Assembly (NCBI RefSeq): GCF_045209745.1
Contig: NZ_CP109273.1
Location: forward strand, 1,736,001 to 1,800,000
DNA length: 64,000 nucleotides
Source of the DNA: Micromonospora sp045209745
Lineage (GTDB): Bacteria > Actinomycetota > Actinomycetes > Mycobacteriales > Micromonosporaceae
Reading direction: 5' to 3'
The notes beneath the pieces are model-generated. The model was not told the DNA's origin and did no database searches. It worked only from the letters and a program-made list of their open reading frames with translations. A program made the position numbers and the translations under genes. Below, in pieces: positions 33,075-42,547 of this stretch; positions within the stretch are counted from its first letter, which is position 1, and the number at the start of each line of letters is the position of its first letter.

Positions 33075-33746
33075 ATGATCTCCCGTGACATCGCAGCATG
33101 GCGACGGATCAGCGTGACGGTCGCGGCGGCTCTCGTCCTCGGCGCCTGCACTCCCACGGACGATCGGAGCCAGGCCGGGGACGGCCCGAACAAGCCGCCG
33201 ACCGCGCCCAGCCCGTCAGCGAGCATCGACCCGTGCCCGGCGTCCGGCGTCCAGATCCGGTCGACCGGAGGCGACGCCGCGATGGGCCTGCGCGCTCTCG
33301 GCCTGGAGCTCACCAACTGCGGCGACCAGCCCTACCAGCTCAACGGATACCCGGTGCTGCACGTGTACGACGAGCAGCGCGAGCCGATCATGCTGCAGGT
33401 GGTCAATGGCGCCAAAGAGATCACCATGGGTTTCGACCAGCCACCCCGGCAGGTCACGCTCGCCCCCGACGAGCGGGCCACCGCCGTGGTGCTCTGGCGC
33501 AACCTGGTCACCGATTCGACCGTGGTGGCCACCAACGGCGAGTTTCTGACGGTGGCACCCGCCGCCGGGCAGCCGGCCGAAGAGGTCGACCCGGACGGGC
33601 CGATCGACCTGGGCAACACCGGCCGGATCGGCGTCAGCGCCTGGAAGAAGGCCGACCCGTCCACATCTTTGCCGACTCGGCCGGCACCGCCGCCGGCACC
33701 CAGCGCGGTGCCGTCGTCGGTGAGCCCGCCCGACAGCCGACTATGA
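33075..33746 (+). CDS. DUF4232 lipoprotein
   Basis: 223-residue exported lipoprotein: signal peptide ISVTVAAALVLG with lipobox LGAC (cysteine about residue 25), then a Pro/Ser-rich linker, then a DUF4232 domain (about 50-190). Its two cysteines (PCPASGV, LTNCGDQPYQLNGYPVLHVY) are typical. The C-terminus is Pro/Ser-rich, as in cell-wall-spanning tails. The start is ATG 33075, with GAGGA upstream. Its last six bases overlap the convergent ABC permease gene. The family function is unknown. Confidence 0.87.
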   Translation: MISRDIAAWRRISVTVAAALVLGACTPTDDRSQAGDGPNKPPTAPSPSASIDPCPASGVQIRSTGGDAAMGLRALGLELTNCGDQPYQLNGYPVLHVYDEQREPIMLQVVNGAKEITMGFDQPPRQVTLAPDERATAVVLWRNLVTDSTVVATNGEFLTVAPAAGQPAEEVDPDGPIDLGNTGRIGVSAWKKADPSTSLPTRPAPPPAPSAVPSSVSPPDSRL

Positions 33747-34640
33747 GGTGATGTCCTTGCGGGTGAAGCGCCAGAACGCCAACCCCCAGAACACCGTCGC
33801 GTAGCTGATCGCCGAGATGCAGCCGCGCACCACGTCGTCGGTCTGCACCGGGGTCGAGAGCAACCCCAGCCAGGCGGCGCTGAAGTGGGTGGGCAGGAAG
33901 TCACGCACCGCGCCGAGGGCGGTGATCTGGTCCAGAATGCTGGACAGGATCCAGAGCAACACCGCACCACCCACCGCGCCCAACGCGGCGTCCGTGGTCA
34001 CCGACAGCAGGAACGCCAGCCCGGCCACCACCAGCAGTACGACCGCCAGGTAGCCGAGCACGGCCAGCAACCGGAGCAACCCCTCGGTCGGCTCCAACTC
34101 GGCGGCGACCGTGCTGCGCAGTGGCGACCAGCCGTAGCGCAGGGTGCCGGCCAGCAGTGCGGTGCCGGCCAACAGAACCAGAGCCAGCCCCGAGTACGCG
34201 AGCGCGACCACGAGCTTCACCGTCAACAACCGGGCCCGGGGCACCGGGATCGCCAGCAGGTAGCGCAGGCTGCCCCAGCTCGCCTCACTGGCAACCGTGT
34301 CGCCGCAGAACAGCGCGACGACCACCACCAGCAGGAAGGACGCCGACACGAAGATCGAGAACAGGGTGAAGTTGAGCCCACCCGAGGTGGCGAGGTCGAC
34401 CAGGCTGGCGAACTCGTTGTTGCCGTTGTCGTTGTTGCCGCCGGAGTTGAACTGGAAGGCGACCAGGATGATCAGTGGCAGCAGCACCATGAACCCGAGC
34501 GCCAGTTGGGTCCGCCGCCGGGACGCCTGTCGGCGGAACTCCGCCCCGAACGGCATGGTTGCCGACGGCCGGTAGCCGCTGGCCGCACCGGCCGGGTCGG
34601 GCACGCCCACCGGCGTGTCGACGGAAGAGCCAGCCATCAT
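33741..34640 (-). CDS. ABC-2 type permease partner of the hydrolase-ABC fusion
   Basis: 299-residue integral membrane protein with six helices (LGFMVLLPLIILVAF, FTLFSIFVSASFLLVVVVALF, LVVALAYSGLALVLLAGTAL, LLAVLGYLAVVLLVVAGLAFL, AVGGAVLLWILSSIL, YATVFWGLAFW), a typical ABC-2 permease. Loop segment SEASWGSLRYLLAIPVPRARLL matches the coupling region of this class. The start is ATG 34640; its A-T-G-A overlaps the stop of the upstream ATPase fusion, so the pair is cotranslated. The transported substrate is not known. Confidence 0.9.
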   Translation of the reverse strand: MMAGSSVDTPVGVPDPAGAASGYRPSATMPFGAEFRRQASRRRTQLALGFMVLLPLIILVAFQFNSGGNNDNGNNEFASLVDLATSGGLNFTLFSIFVSASFLLVVVVALFCGDTVASEASWGSLRYLLAIPVPRARLLTVKLVVALAYSGLALVLLAGTALLAGTLRYGWSPLRSTVAAELEPTEGLLRLLAVLGYLAVVLLVVAGLAFLLSVTTDAALGAVGGAVLLWILSSILDQITALGAVRDFLPTHFSAAWLGLLSTPVQTDDVVRGCISAISYATVFWGLAFWRFTRKDITS

Positions 34641-37501
34641 CGGTCACCGCTTCCCCGAGAGTTCTCGCCCACCAGGGCGAGGAACGCGTCCTCCAGGCGT
34701 CGCCGGGGCACCACCCGGTCCACTCCGATGCCGGCACGCACCAGCTCAGCCACCACCTCGCTGCGGGCCGTGCCGTTGGTGTCGACCACCAACTGGCCGT
34801 CGCTCTCCGGCAACACGCGGACTCCGTGCAGCCGGGCCAGCACCGCCCGCGCCGCAACCGGGTCGCTGACGTCGAAGAGCACGCTCGGCGACTCGCCCAC
34901 GATCTCCTCCACCGGCCCGGACGCCACGATCCGGCCCTTGTTCACCACCACCGCGTGCGTGCACGTCTGCTCGACCTCAGCCAACAGGTGGCTGGAGACC
35001 AGCACCGCCCGGCCCTCTGTGGCGTACTGCTGGAGCACCCGGCGCATCTCGGCGATCTGCGGTGGGTCGAGCCCGTCGGTCGGCTCGTCCAACACCAGCA
35101 GTTCGGGGAGGCCGAGCATGGCCTGGGCGATGGCGAGGCGCTGGCGCATCCCGTGGCTGTAGTTCTTGATCCTCCGATGTACGGAGTCGCCCAGCCCGGC
35201 GATCTCCAGGGCCGCGTCGAAGTGCGCGTCCTCGGCTGGCCGTCCGGTGGCCTGCCAGTACGCCTTCAGATTGTCCAGACCCGACAGGTGCGGCAGGAAA
35301 CCAGGCCCCTCGACCAGCGCGCCGATCCGGGACAGCACCGGCGAGCCGGGCACCAGCCGGCGACCGAAGACGTAGATCTCCCCGGCGGTCGGCTGGGTCA
35401 GCCCCATCAGCACCCGCAGCGTGGTGGTCTTACCGGCACCGTTCGGCCCGAGCAGACCCACCACCTGACCCGGGTGCACCTCGAAGTCCACGTTCGACAC
35501 CGCGACGAAGCCGTCCGCGTACTCCTTGCGCAGTGAGCGCACGGCCAGCGGGGTGTCCGCGTACTCCGGATGCACCGAGCGGTCCTTGCGGCGGTGCCGG
35601 CGGCGGACCACGGCGACGACCACGACGAGGCCGATCGCGATGGCGGCGAGCAGGCCGGCGAGCACCCAGCGCCAGAGCGTCGCCGCGGTGGGGATCGGCT
35701 CACCGCTGACCGTGGGCAGGGTGAGGGCGCCGTCCGCCGCCACGGTGTAGACAATCGGCTGGGCAGGCGTGGTGTACGCCTGGTCGGAGCTTGCCACCAC
35801 CAGGCGCAGCCGGTGCCCGGCCTCCACCCGCCGGACGATCCCCGGCAGCGTCACGGTGACCGGGCGGGCGTCCTGCACCTGCTGCGGCAGGCCGGTGAGC
35901 CGGATCGGGGCGACCAGCCCGTTCGGCAGGGTGGCCGCGCCGTCCTTGTCGACGTCGTAGAGCTTGACGAAGAGCACCGCCTCACCGGTCGGCGATGCGG
36001 CCCGCAGGGTGACGGTGGGTGCACCGGCCACGTCCACGGCCTCGGTCAGCGGCGCCGACTCGAACCGGGCGTGCTGGCCGGGCACGTCGCCAGCCACGCC
36101 GTCCAGCAGCGAGGCGAGCCCGCCGGCGAACGGGATCGAGGAGATGGCGGCCGGGTTGCCGTTCGGCGGGTTCGCGATCGGCTGTGCGGGGCCGGCGACC
36201 GGGACGTCCCGGCGGGCGGTGCCGGTCAGGCCCGGGTAGTCGGCGCGGCGGAAGCCGATGGCGACGAGACCCCGGCCGAGCGCGTCGAAGCCGGCGATCC
36301 GCGACCAGGTGAAGTCGTCGCCGGGCGCGTCGCCCCCGCCCTTGACGTAGTGGTCGAGCCACTGGACGGTCAGGAACTTCACCCGGTCCGAGTCCGAGCG
36401 GGGGCCGGCACCGCCGTCGTGCCCGCCGGTGAACCAGGCGACCTTCACGGGGGTGCCGGCGGCGGCGATGCCGCGCGCGTTCGCGTCCGCCTCACCGAGG
36501 GGGAAGAGCGTGTCCGCCTCGCCCTGTACCAGCAGGGTGGGCGCCCTGATGCGGTCCAGCACACCCGCCGGGCTGGAGCGGCGCAGCAGGTCCACGGCCG
36601 CCTGGTCGGCCTGGCCGGTGGTGGCGATCCGCAGGTACGCGGCGCACACGTCGGCGGCGAACCGACCGCAGGACGGGTCGGCGGCACCGGCCGGGGCGCC
36701 ACCGGGACCGGTGCCCGGGCCGGCGCCCGGCTGCGGGCTGGGCGGGCCGGCCGACGCCGGTGCGCCCTCGGGCTGGGCTGCGGTCCCGCCGGAGAGCCCG
36801 GTCGGGCCGGAACCCACGTTGCCCCCGCCGCCAAAGAAGAGGCCAGCCCAGCCCTTCTTGAACACACCCTCGGTCGGCGCTCTGCCGGTGCTCTCCGGCA
36901 GGAACGCCCGGGACAGGTCATTCCAGGTGATCATGGGGACGATCGCGTCCACCCGGGGATCCTGGGCGGCCAGCAGCAACGCCAACCCACCGCCGTACGA
37001 GCCGCCGACCACACCGACCTTCGGGTCACCGGCGGCGTTGGTGAACACCTCCGGTCGCGCGGCCAGCCAGTCCAGCAGCCGCTGAGCGTCGCGCACCTCG
37101 TAGTCCGGGTTGTCCAGGTGGATCTCGCCGCCGCTGCGCCCGAAGCCCCGCGCGGTCCAGGTGAGCACCGCGTAGCCGCGCCCGGCGAACTCCTCCGCGT
37201 CGGAGCGCACCGACTCCTTCGTGCCGCCGAACCCGTGTGCCAACAGCACCGCCGGCACCTTCCGACCGGACGAGGCGTCACCCGGTAGGTAGAACGTCGT
37301 GTCCAGCTCCACCGGTTGGTCGCCGGTCGGTCCGGAGCGGACGGTGAGCATCGCGCTCTCGCTGCGTACGCCCGGTCCCTGCGGCCACACCGCCCAGGTC
37401 ACGGCGGCGGCCACCAGCACGACGACCGCCCCTGCGGCGACCGCGCGGCGACGGGTGGGCAGGGCACGCCGGAACCACGCGGCCGGCGACGGCGATGTCA
37501 T
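34637..37501 (-). CDS. Exported S15/CocE-like hydrolase fused to an ABC ATPase
   Basis: 954-residue fusion. Residues 20-39 are a membrane helix. About 60-590 are an alpha/beta hydrolase of the X-Pro dipeptidyl-peptidase S15/CocE type. It has nucleophile Ser168 (VVGGSYGGG), Asp330 (VQGEADTLFPLG), His361 (TGGHDGG) and a beta-rich C-terminal binding domain (GIVRRVEAGHRLRLVVASSD). A second helix lies at about 605-630 (WVLAGLLAAIAIGLVVVVAVV), followed by a basic stop-transfer. About 655-870 are an ABC ATPase with Walker A GPNGAGKTTT (about 683), signature YSHGMRQRLAIA and Walker B LLVLDEPTDGLDP, then a regulatory tail. Two helices would put the hydrolase outside and the ATPase inside. The start is ATG 37501. 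Confidence 0.92.
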   Translation of the reverse strand: MTSPSPAAWFRRALPTRRRAVAAGAVVVLVAAAVTWAVWPQGPGVRSESAMLTVRSGPTGDQPVELDTTFYLPGDASSGRKVPAVLLAHGFGGTKESVRSDAEEFAGRGYAVLTWTARGFGRSGGEIHLDNPDYEVRDAQRLLDWLAARPEVFTNAAGDPKVGVVGGSYGGGLALLLAAQDPRVDAIVPMITWNDLSRAFLPESTGRAPTEGVFKKGWAGLFFGGGGNVGSGPTGLSGGTAAQPEGAPASAGPPSPQPGAGPGTGPGGAPAGAADPSCGRFAADVCAAYLRIATTGQADQAAVDLLRRSSPAGVLDRIRAPTLLVQGEADTLFPLGEADANARGIAAAGTPVKVAWFTGGHDGGAGPRSDSDRVKFLTVQWLDHYVKGGGDAPGDDFTWSRIAGFDALGRGLVAIGFRRADYPGLTGTARRDVPVAGPAQPIANPPNGNPAAISSIPFAGGLASLLDGVAGDVPGQHARFESAPLTEAVDVAGAPTVTLRAASPTGEAVLFVKLYDVDKDGAATLPNGLVAPIRLTGLPQQVQDARPVTVTLPGIVRRVEAGHRLRLVVASSDQAYTTPAQPIVYTVAADGALTLPTVSGEPIPTAATLWRWVLAGLLAAIAIGLVVVVAVVRRRHRRKDRSVHPEYADTPLAVRSLRKEYADGFVAVSNVDFEVHPGQVVGLLGPNGAGKTTTLRVLMGLTQPTAGEIYVFGRRLVPGSPVLSRIGALVEGPGFLPHLSGLDNLKAYWQATGRPAEDAHFDAALEIAGLGDSVHRRIKNYSHGMRQRLAIAQAMLGLPELLVLDEPTDGLDPPQIAEMRRVLQQYATEGRAVLVSSHLLAEVEQTCTHAVVVNKGRIVASGPVEEIVGESPSVLFDVSDPVAARAVLARLHGVRVLPESDGQLVVDTNGTARSEVVAELVRAGIGVDRVVPRRRLEDAFLALVGENSRGSGDR

Positions 37502-37874
37502 GCGGCACACGCTACGGCCCACAGCCTGAGCGTTGGCTGAGATCCGCCGTACGTCCGTCCGGTTACCCCGATCGGTGGTCGATGAGATGCGAGCGCGCAT
37601 CGTCCGACGCGGCCCAGTGAGTTGAGTTCGGATCCCGTGAATTCCGATCTTCGGCAAATATCCACATCGATCCCTCCATGTCACACCCACTGATGAAACA
37701 GAACGTGCCGGTAACGCAGACAAATGGTGACATCGCTCGAACTGACGCGAACCTGACTCATCGGCCAAGGGCCGACCAGCGGGGCATTCGGTTAGTTTTC
37801 CGGTCCGGTGCACGGGACTCGTCGGTGAACCCGACACTGCGCCGATCCGCGCCCCACGCCGAGGAGACACACAC
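37502..37874. other. Divergent promoter region
   Basis: 373 bases between the hydrolase-ABC operon and the conservon operon. No ORF is supported. It is less GC-rich toward the conservon side (37640-37760) and must hold promoters for both operons. A single GGTAACG lies near 37711, and a GAGGAGA ribosome site precedes the sensor ATG. Confidence 0.6.
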
Positions 37875-39053
37875 ATGACAGTCCCCGCGCCGCGGGCCCG
37901 TCGACGGTCGTCCGCGCTGGGCCGACTGCTGCCGCTACTGCTCATCGGGGCACTGCTGGCACCGGTGGGCCTGCTCCTCACGTCTACCTGGCGGCAGACC
38001 ACCGACGACCGGGACCTGGCCGCCCGGGAACGGCTCGGCGTGCAGTACCTCAGCGCTCTGGCCACGGTCACCGACGCCCTCGTGGAGGCCCAGTCCGCCG
38101 CGGTCAACGGTCGCCCCGTCGCCCGGGAGGCGCTGAACCGGGCGGTCGAGGAGGTCGCCGCGGTGGACGCTCGCATCGGCGTCGAGCTGCTCAGCCAGGA
38201 ACGCTGGGCCGGGGTCCGGGCCAAGCTGGAGGCGCTACGTGCCCCCGGCCCCGCCGACCCGGAGTCCGCCTACACGGCGTACAGCGAGGCCGCCGACCTG
38301 CTACTGGCCCTGCACGACAAGGTCCGAGAAAGCTCCGGGCTCGTACGCGATCCCGAGGCCGACTCCTACTACCTCCAGGACAGCGCCGGCGAGGAACTGC
38401 CCGAGGCGGTGGTGTCCGCCAGTCGGCTCGCCGATCTGGGCACGCTGGTCTCCCGCCGGCCGGCCGCCGAGCAACCCCGTGGCCTGATGGAGCTGACCGG
38501 CCTGCGGGTGGCCGCCCTGTCACCCGCCACCGACCTCATCAACAACCTGCGCTCCGCCGTGGAGGGCTCGGAGAGCACCGATCTCGGCGCCAACGTGCTG
38601 ACGCCGCTGGACACCTACCAACGTTCGGTGGAGGCGTTGGCCGCCTACTCCGCCCCGGCCAACGGCACGGGCGTGTTGGACCCCGGCCAGTTGGGTGCTG
38701 CCGCGCTCAACACGCACCACGCGGCCCGCCAGCTTCAACCGGTCATCCTCGCGGAACTGGACGCCTTGCTGGTCGAGCGCATCGACGAACTCGACCGGGA
38801 CCGCTGGCTGATTGCCGGAGCGGGCGTGTTCGCCGGCCTGTTGCTGAGCTGGCTCGCCGCGCTGCTGATCACCGCCGCTCGTCGGGCCCGGCGCCGGGCC
38901 GCCATGGCCGCGACCCACGCGGAAACCTCCGACACCCCTTCGCAGGGCGACCCCTGGCAACCGGCGGCCCCCGACCCGCGAACGCTGCAATCGGCTGGCG
39001 CGGCCCGTGACCCGGAGACCGCGCAGTGGGGGGCATTCGATGCTGCTCGGTAG
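37875..39053 (+). CDS. Membrane sensor-like protein preceding the conservon
   Basis: 392-residue protein. A basic start and membrane helix (GRLLPLLLIGALLAPVGLLL) are followed by about 270 residues of helical, probably four-helix-bundle, extracytoplasmic domain. A second helix (WLIAGAGVFAGLLLSWLAALLI) and a basic, Pro-rich cytosolic tail complete it. There is no kinase or HAMP domain. The layout equals that of the sensing half of CvnA, so it may be an extra input subunit. The start ATG 37875 has GAGGAGA upstream; the 3' end overlaps the next gene by 14 bases. Confidence 0.75.
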   Translation: MTVPAPRARRRSSALGRLLPLLLIGALLAPVGLLLTSTWRQTTDDRDLAARERLGVQYLSALATVTDALVEAQSAAVNGRPVAREALNRAVEEVAAVDARIGVELLSQERWAGVRAKLEALRAPGPADPESAYTAYSEAADLLLALHDKVRESSGLVRDPEADSYYLQDSAGEELPEAVVSASRLADLGTLVSRRPAAEQPRGLMELTGLRVAALSPATDLINNLRSAVEGSESTDLGANVLTPLDTYQRSVEALAAYSAPANGTGVLDPGQLGAAALNTHHAARQLQPVILAELDALLVERIDELDRDRWLIAGAGVFAGLLLSWLAALLITAARRARRRAAMAATHAETSDTPSQGDPWQPAAPDPRTLQSAGAARDPETAQWGAFDAAR

Positions 39054-41592
39054 GCTCCGCATCCGCGGCAAACTCGCGCTGCTCGTGGTGATCCCGCTGC
39101 TCAGCATGATCGGCCTGGCCGTGCCCGTGATGCTCGACCGGGTGGCCGCGGCACAGCGGGCCGGCGACACCGCCGACCGGGTCCGGCTCGCGAGCCGGGT
39201 CGGCAGCCTGGTCCAGGACCTTCAGCAGGAACGAATCCTCTCGGTCGGCTTCCTGCTCGGCCGGATCGGACGTAGCGAGCTGGTCCTCACGTCCGCCGAC
39301 GTGGACGACCGGGTGGCCGACCTACGGGCTGGAGGGAACGACGCGCTGACCGACCGGGTCGACCGCGCCCTGGACGGGGTGTCCAGCCTCGTCGACCTGC
39401 GCACGGCCGTGCTGGCCCGGACCGCGAACCCGGCCCAGGTGATGGAGGCGTTCAGCCCGGTCAACGTGGGGTTGATCGACTCACTGCGCCTGGTGTTCGG
39501 CGTGGACACCGAAACGCAGGCGGGCCGTCAGGTGCTCGCCCTCGACGGGCTGCTGCGCGCCGACGAGGGCCTGGGCGCCTGCTCCACCCTGAGCGTGCTG
39601 GTCAAGGCGATCGGCACCCCGGACACCAACGCCGCATACGTGGCGTGCATCGCCGGGCTTGAGGTCGACAATCGACGCTTCCGCACCCTGATCACGCCAG
39701 AGCAGCTCAAGGTGGCTCAGCTCAACGACGCGGCCGTGGCCGCGCGTACCAGCCCCGACTTCCTGACCACCAGCGCCCGGGACCCGGCCGGCGCCGTTCG
39801 GGACGTGCCGATGGAGGTGCTCTTCCCGGCCGTCCGCACGATGATCCGACTCGGTCAGTTCGTGGAGAAGAAGCTCGTCGCCGACGTGCTCACCGAGGTG
39901 AACGCCGAGCAGCGGCGGGCGCTGACCGCCGCGTACCTGGTCGGTGCCGCGGCGGCGCTGATCCTGGCCCTGGTGGTGCTGCTCAGCGCGGTGGTCGCGC
40001 AGACGGTGGCCCGACCGCTGACCCGACTCACCCGCTCGGCCGACCGGGTCGCCCGGGTCGCCGAGGCGGAGCTGGTCCGGGTCACCGACGACGAGACGGA
40101 GAGCCCTCAACCGGTCCGGCTGGAGCCGGTGGACATCCGGGGCAACGACGAGATCGGCGACCTGGCGCGGGCCTTCGACCGGGTGCAGAGCACCGCCGCG
40201 CAGCTGGTCGAGCGGCAGGTCGCCGGCCGACGCAACGTGGCGCAGATGTTCGGCCACGTCGGGCGGCGCACCCAGAACCTGGTGGGCCGGCAGATCGCGC
40301 TGATCGACCGGTTGGAGCAGCAGGAGGTCGACCCGGGCCGTCTGGAACACCTCTACCGGCTCGACCATATCTCCAGCCGATTGCGACGCAACGCCGGCAG
40401 CCTGGTGGTGCTCTCCGGCTCGGCCGGGGCCGACGCGCACACCGCGCCGGTGCCGCTGGCCGATGTGGTCCGGTTGGCGCTCGGTGAGATCGAGGACTAC
40501 ACCCGGGTGGAGGTGCGGGTACCGGCGGGCATCTCAGCCGCGCCAGCGGTGGTCGGCGATCTCATCCTGGCGCTGGCCGAGCTGATGGAGAACGCGACCG
40601 TCTTCTCCCCGCCACACACCCGGGTGCTGGTGGCCGCCGAGGCGTCCGGCCTCGGCGCGCGGATCATTGTGGTGGACCACGGCATCGGCATGGGCGAGCA
40701 GCGGCTGACCGAGGAGAACGCCCGGTTCACCCGCCGGGAACGGCTCGACCTGGCGCCGACCGAGGTGCTCGGTCTCTTCGTGGTGGGCCGGTTGGCCCGC
40801 CGCCACGGCTGGGAGGTGGGCCTGGCCGGGACCGTCGGTGGTGGGGTGACCGCACACCTGGAGATCCCGTCGGCGTCACTGGTGCTGCGCCGCGCCGACC
40901 GGGCCGGGGCCACCGTGGCCCGGGCCGCGGTGCCGGAACGAGACCGCCGTACGGCGGCAACCCCCGACCCCGGCACGCTGTCCCTCACGGCAGCCGTGGC
41001 CACGCCGGCGCGCTTCGACTCGGACCTGCTCAGCCGGGCCACCCGCAGCCTGGGGGCCGGACCGTCCTGGAACGCGTTCGACGCCGGTCAACCGGAGCAG
41101 ACCGCTCCCACCCCCGAGGGTCCGGAACCATCGGGCACGCCGTCCGGGCCGCGGGTCCGGCAGCGGGTGCCCGGAGCCAGCCTGCACGCCGCCGCCGCTT
41201 CGACCCGGCCGGTGGACGCCACCGGCGCGGACCCCGCCGCCGCCCGCGCGCTGGTCGAGGCGTTCCAGGCCGGCGTACGCCGGGCCGAGGCGGCCAGTGC
41301 CGGGTCGGCCGCGGCGCCGCCGAGCGTCGACCTGCCGAGCACACCCGGCGGCGCCGGCCCCACGGTGGCGGATAGCGCTGGCTCGGCCGATGCCACCCAG
41401 AGTCGGCCCCGACTGAGCCGACGGGTGCCGGGGGCGAACCTCACCGCCGTCCCGGCGTGCCAGCCACCCAGTACGCACCTCGGTAACCCGGCCGAGGTCC
41501 GCAATCTCATCACCGAGTTCGAGGCGGGCGTCGCCCGCGCTCTCCGCGAAGTCAGCCCAGACCGCCGGAACGAAGAAGGATCATCACGGTGA
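39040..41592 (+). CDS. cvnA: Conservon sensor kinase-like ATPase (CvnA type) with NIT domain
   Basis: 850-residue membrane protein. TM1 is about 12-32, a nitrate/nitrite-sensing (NIT) type helical domain about 50-295 (LQQERILSVGFLLGR), TM2 about 303-330 and HAMP about 330-400. The signalling helix has QMFGHVGRRTQNLVGRQIAL and LDHISSRLRRNAGSLVVLSG, with His444 in the place of the degenerate H-box of conservon kinases. The HATPase domain is about 480-610 (ELMENATVFSPP, DHGIGMG). A roughly 240-residue Ala/Pro-rich tail contains two copies of R-R/Q-R-V-P-G-A-x-L. Start at ATG 39040 after GGGGGG. It heads the cvnABCD module. Confidence 0.92.
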   Translation: MLLGRLRIRGKLALLVVIPLLSMIGLAVPVMLDRVAAAQRAGDTADRVRLASRVGSLVQDLQQERILSVGFLLGRIGRSELVLTSADVDDRVADLRAGGNDALTDRVDRALDGVSSLVDLRTAVLARTANPAQVMEAFSPVNVGLIDSLRLVFGVDTETQAGRQVLALDGLLRADEGLGACSTLSVLVKAIGTPDTNAAYVACIAGLEVDNRRFRTLITPEQLKVAQLNDAAVAARTSPDFLTTSARDPAGAVRDVPMEVLFPAVRTMIRLGQFVEKKLVADVLTEVNAEQRRALTAAYLVGAAAALILALVVLLSAVVAQTVARPLTRLTRSADRVARVAEAELVRVTDDETESPQPVRLEPVDIRGNDEIGDLARAFDRVQSTAAQLVERQVAGRRNVAQMFGHVGRRTQNLVGRQIALIDRLEQQEVDPGRLEHLYRLDHISSRLRRNAGSLVVLSGSAGADAHTAPVPLADVVRLALGEIEDYTRVEVRVPAGISAAPAVVGDLILALAELMENATVFSPPHTRVLVAAEASGLGARIIVVDHGIGMGEQRLTEENARFTRRERLDLAPTEVLGLFVVGRLARRHGWEVGLAGTVGGGVTAHLEIPSASLVLRRADRAGATVARAAVPERDRRTAATPDPGTLSLTAAVATPARFDSDLLSRATRSLGAGPSWNAFDAGQPEQTAPTPEGPEPSGTPSGPRVRQRVPGASLHAAAASTRPVDATGADPAAARALVEAFQAGVRRAEAASAGSAAAPPSVDLPSTPGGAGPTVADSAGSADATQSRPRLSRRVPGANLTAVPACQPPSTHLGNPAEVRNLITEFEAGVARALREVSPDRRNEEGSSR

Positions 41593-42062
41593 CCAGCCCC
41601 TTCCTGCACGACAACGTCGACCAGAGCCAGCCCAGTGCCAGCGGGGACCTCAGCCCGGAGGCCCGTACGTTCAACTGGCTGCTGGACTCCTTCACCTCCA
41701 GCACCGCCGGGGTCCTGGAGGCGATCGCGGTCTCCTCGGACGGCCTGCTGATGGCCATGTCGGCGATCAAGGACCGGTCCAACGCGGAGCGGTTGGCCGC
41801 CGTGGTCTCCGGGATGACCAGCCTCGCCGGCGGGGCGGCCAGTTGGTACGCGCTCGGCGGTCTGAACCGGGTGATCGTCGACATGGCCGACGGCTACCTG
41901 CTGATCAGCGCGATCAGCAGCGGTTCCGTACTCGGGGTGGTCGCCGACCGGTCGGCGAACCTGGGCACCGTCGCATACGAGATGACGCTCTTCGCCGGGC
42001 GGGCCGGTGGCGCCCTGACCCCGCGGCTGATCGTCGAGTTGAAGAACGCCGTCCAGCAGTGA
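41589..42062 (+). CDS. cvnB: Roadblock/LC7 protein (CvnB type)
   Basis: 157-residue roadblock/LC7 domain protein, the second element of conservons, expected to form dimers and act as a GTPase regulator beside CvnA and CvnD. It reads NWLLDSFTSSTAGVLEAIAV, SSDGLLMAMSAIKDRSNAER and VVSGMTSLAGGAASWYALGG in order, the standard fold. The GTG at 41589 overlaps the cvnA stop (GTGA), with AAGGA upstream. Confidence 0.95.
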   Translation: MTSPFLHDNVDQSQPSASGDLSPEARTFNWLLDSFTSSTAGVLEAIAVSSDGLLMAMSAIKDRSNAERLAAVVSGMTSLAGGAASWYALGGLNRVIVDMADGYLLISAISSGSVLGVVADRSANLGTVAYEMTLFAGRAGGALTPRLIVELKNAVQQ

Positions 42063-42547
42063 CCCCCGACGTCGCCGGCGGGGATCCGGACCCGGATCCC
42101 CGGGTCCGGATCCGCCCGTACCTGCGCACGCCACCCCCGACCGGGGACGGCGCGGCGGCGACACCAACACTGCCGGAGCCGGAGCCGGACGGTGGTCGGC
42201 CGTCCGGCCCCCGTCCATTCGTGCTCACCTCCGGACGGGTGGCGGGTGCCGACCCGGCGATCGGGCTGGAGACGCAGGTGACCGCCCGCACGGAGAGCGG
42301 CTGGTGGGCCGGCCCGCCCGGCACCCTGCTGGCACCGGAATTCCAGGCGATCATCGCGCTCTGTGCCGAGCCGATCTCGGTGGCCGAGATCTCTGCCCGG
42401 ACCCGGCTGCACTTCGGCGTGACCCGGGTCCTGGTCGGTGACCTACGGGCAGCCGGACACCTGGACGTGCACGTCACCGACGCCGACGACGCCTTCGACC
42501 CCAACCTCATCCTGCGAGTGATTGATGGACTCCGTGCGATCTCCTGA
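42059..42547 (+). CDS. cvnC: DUF742 protein (CvnC type)
   Basis: 162-residue protein with a disordered Pro/Asp-rich N-terminus (about 1-60) and a DUF742 winged-helix domain (about 60-160: RPFVLTSGRVAG, EFQAIIALCAEPISVAEISA, LHFGVTRVLVGDLRAAGHL). This is the third conservon element. The GTG at 42059 overlaps the cvnB stop (GTGA). Its 3' end overlaps cvnD by 23 bases, so translation is tightly coupled. Confidence 0.95.
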   Translation: MTPDVAGGDPDPDPRVRIRPYLRTPPPTGDGAAATPTLPEPEPDGGRPSGPRPFVLTSGRVAGADPAIGLETQVTARTESGWWAGPPGTLLAPEFQAIIALCAEPISVAEISARTRLHFGVTRVLVGDLRAAGHLDVHVTDADDAFDPNLILRVIDGLRAIS

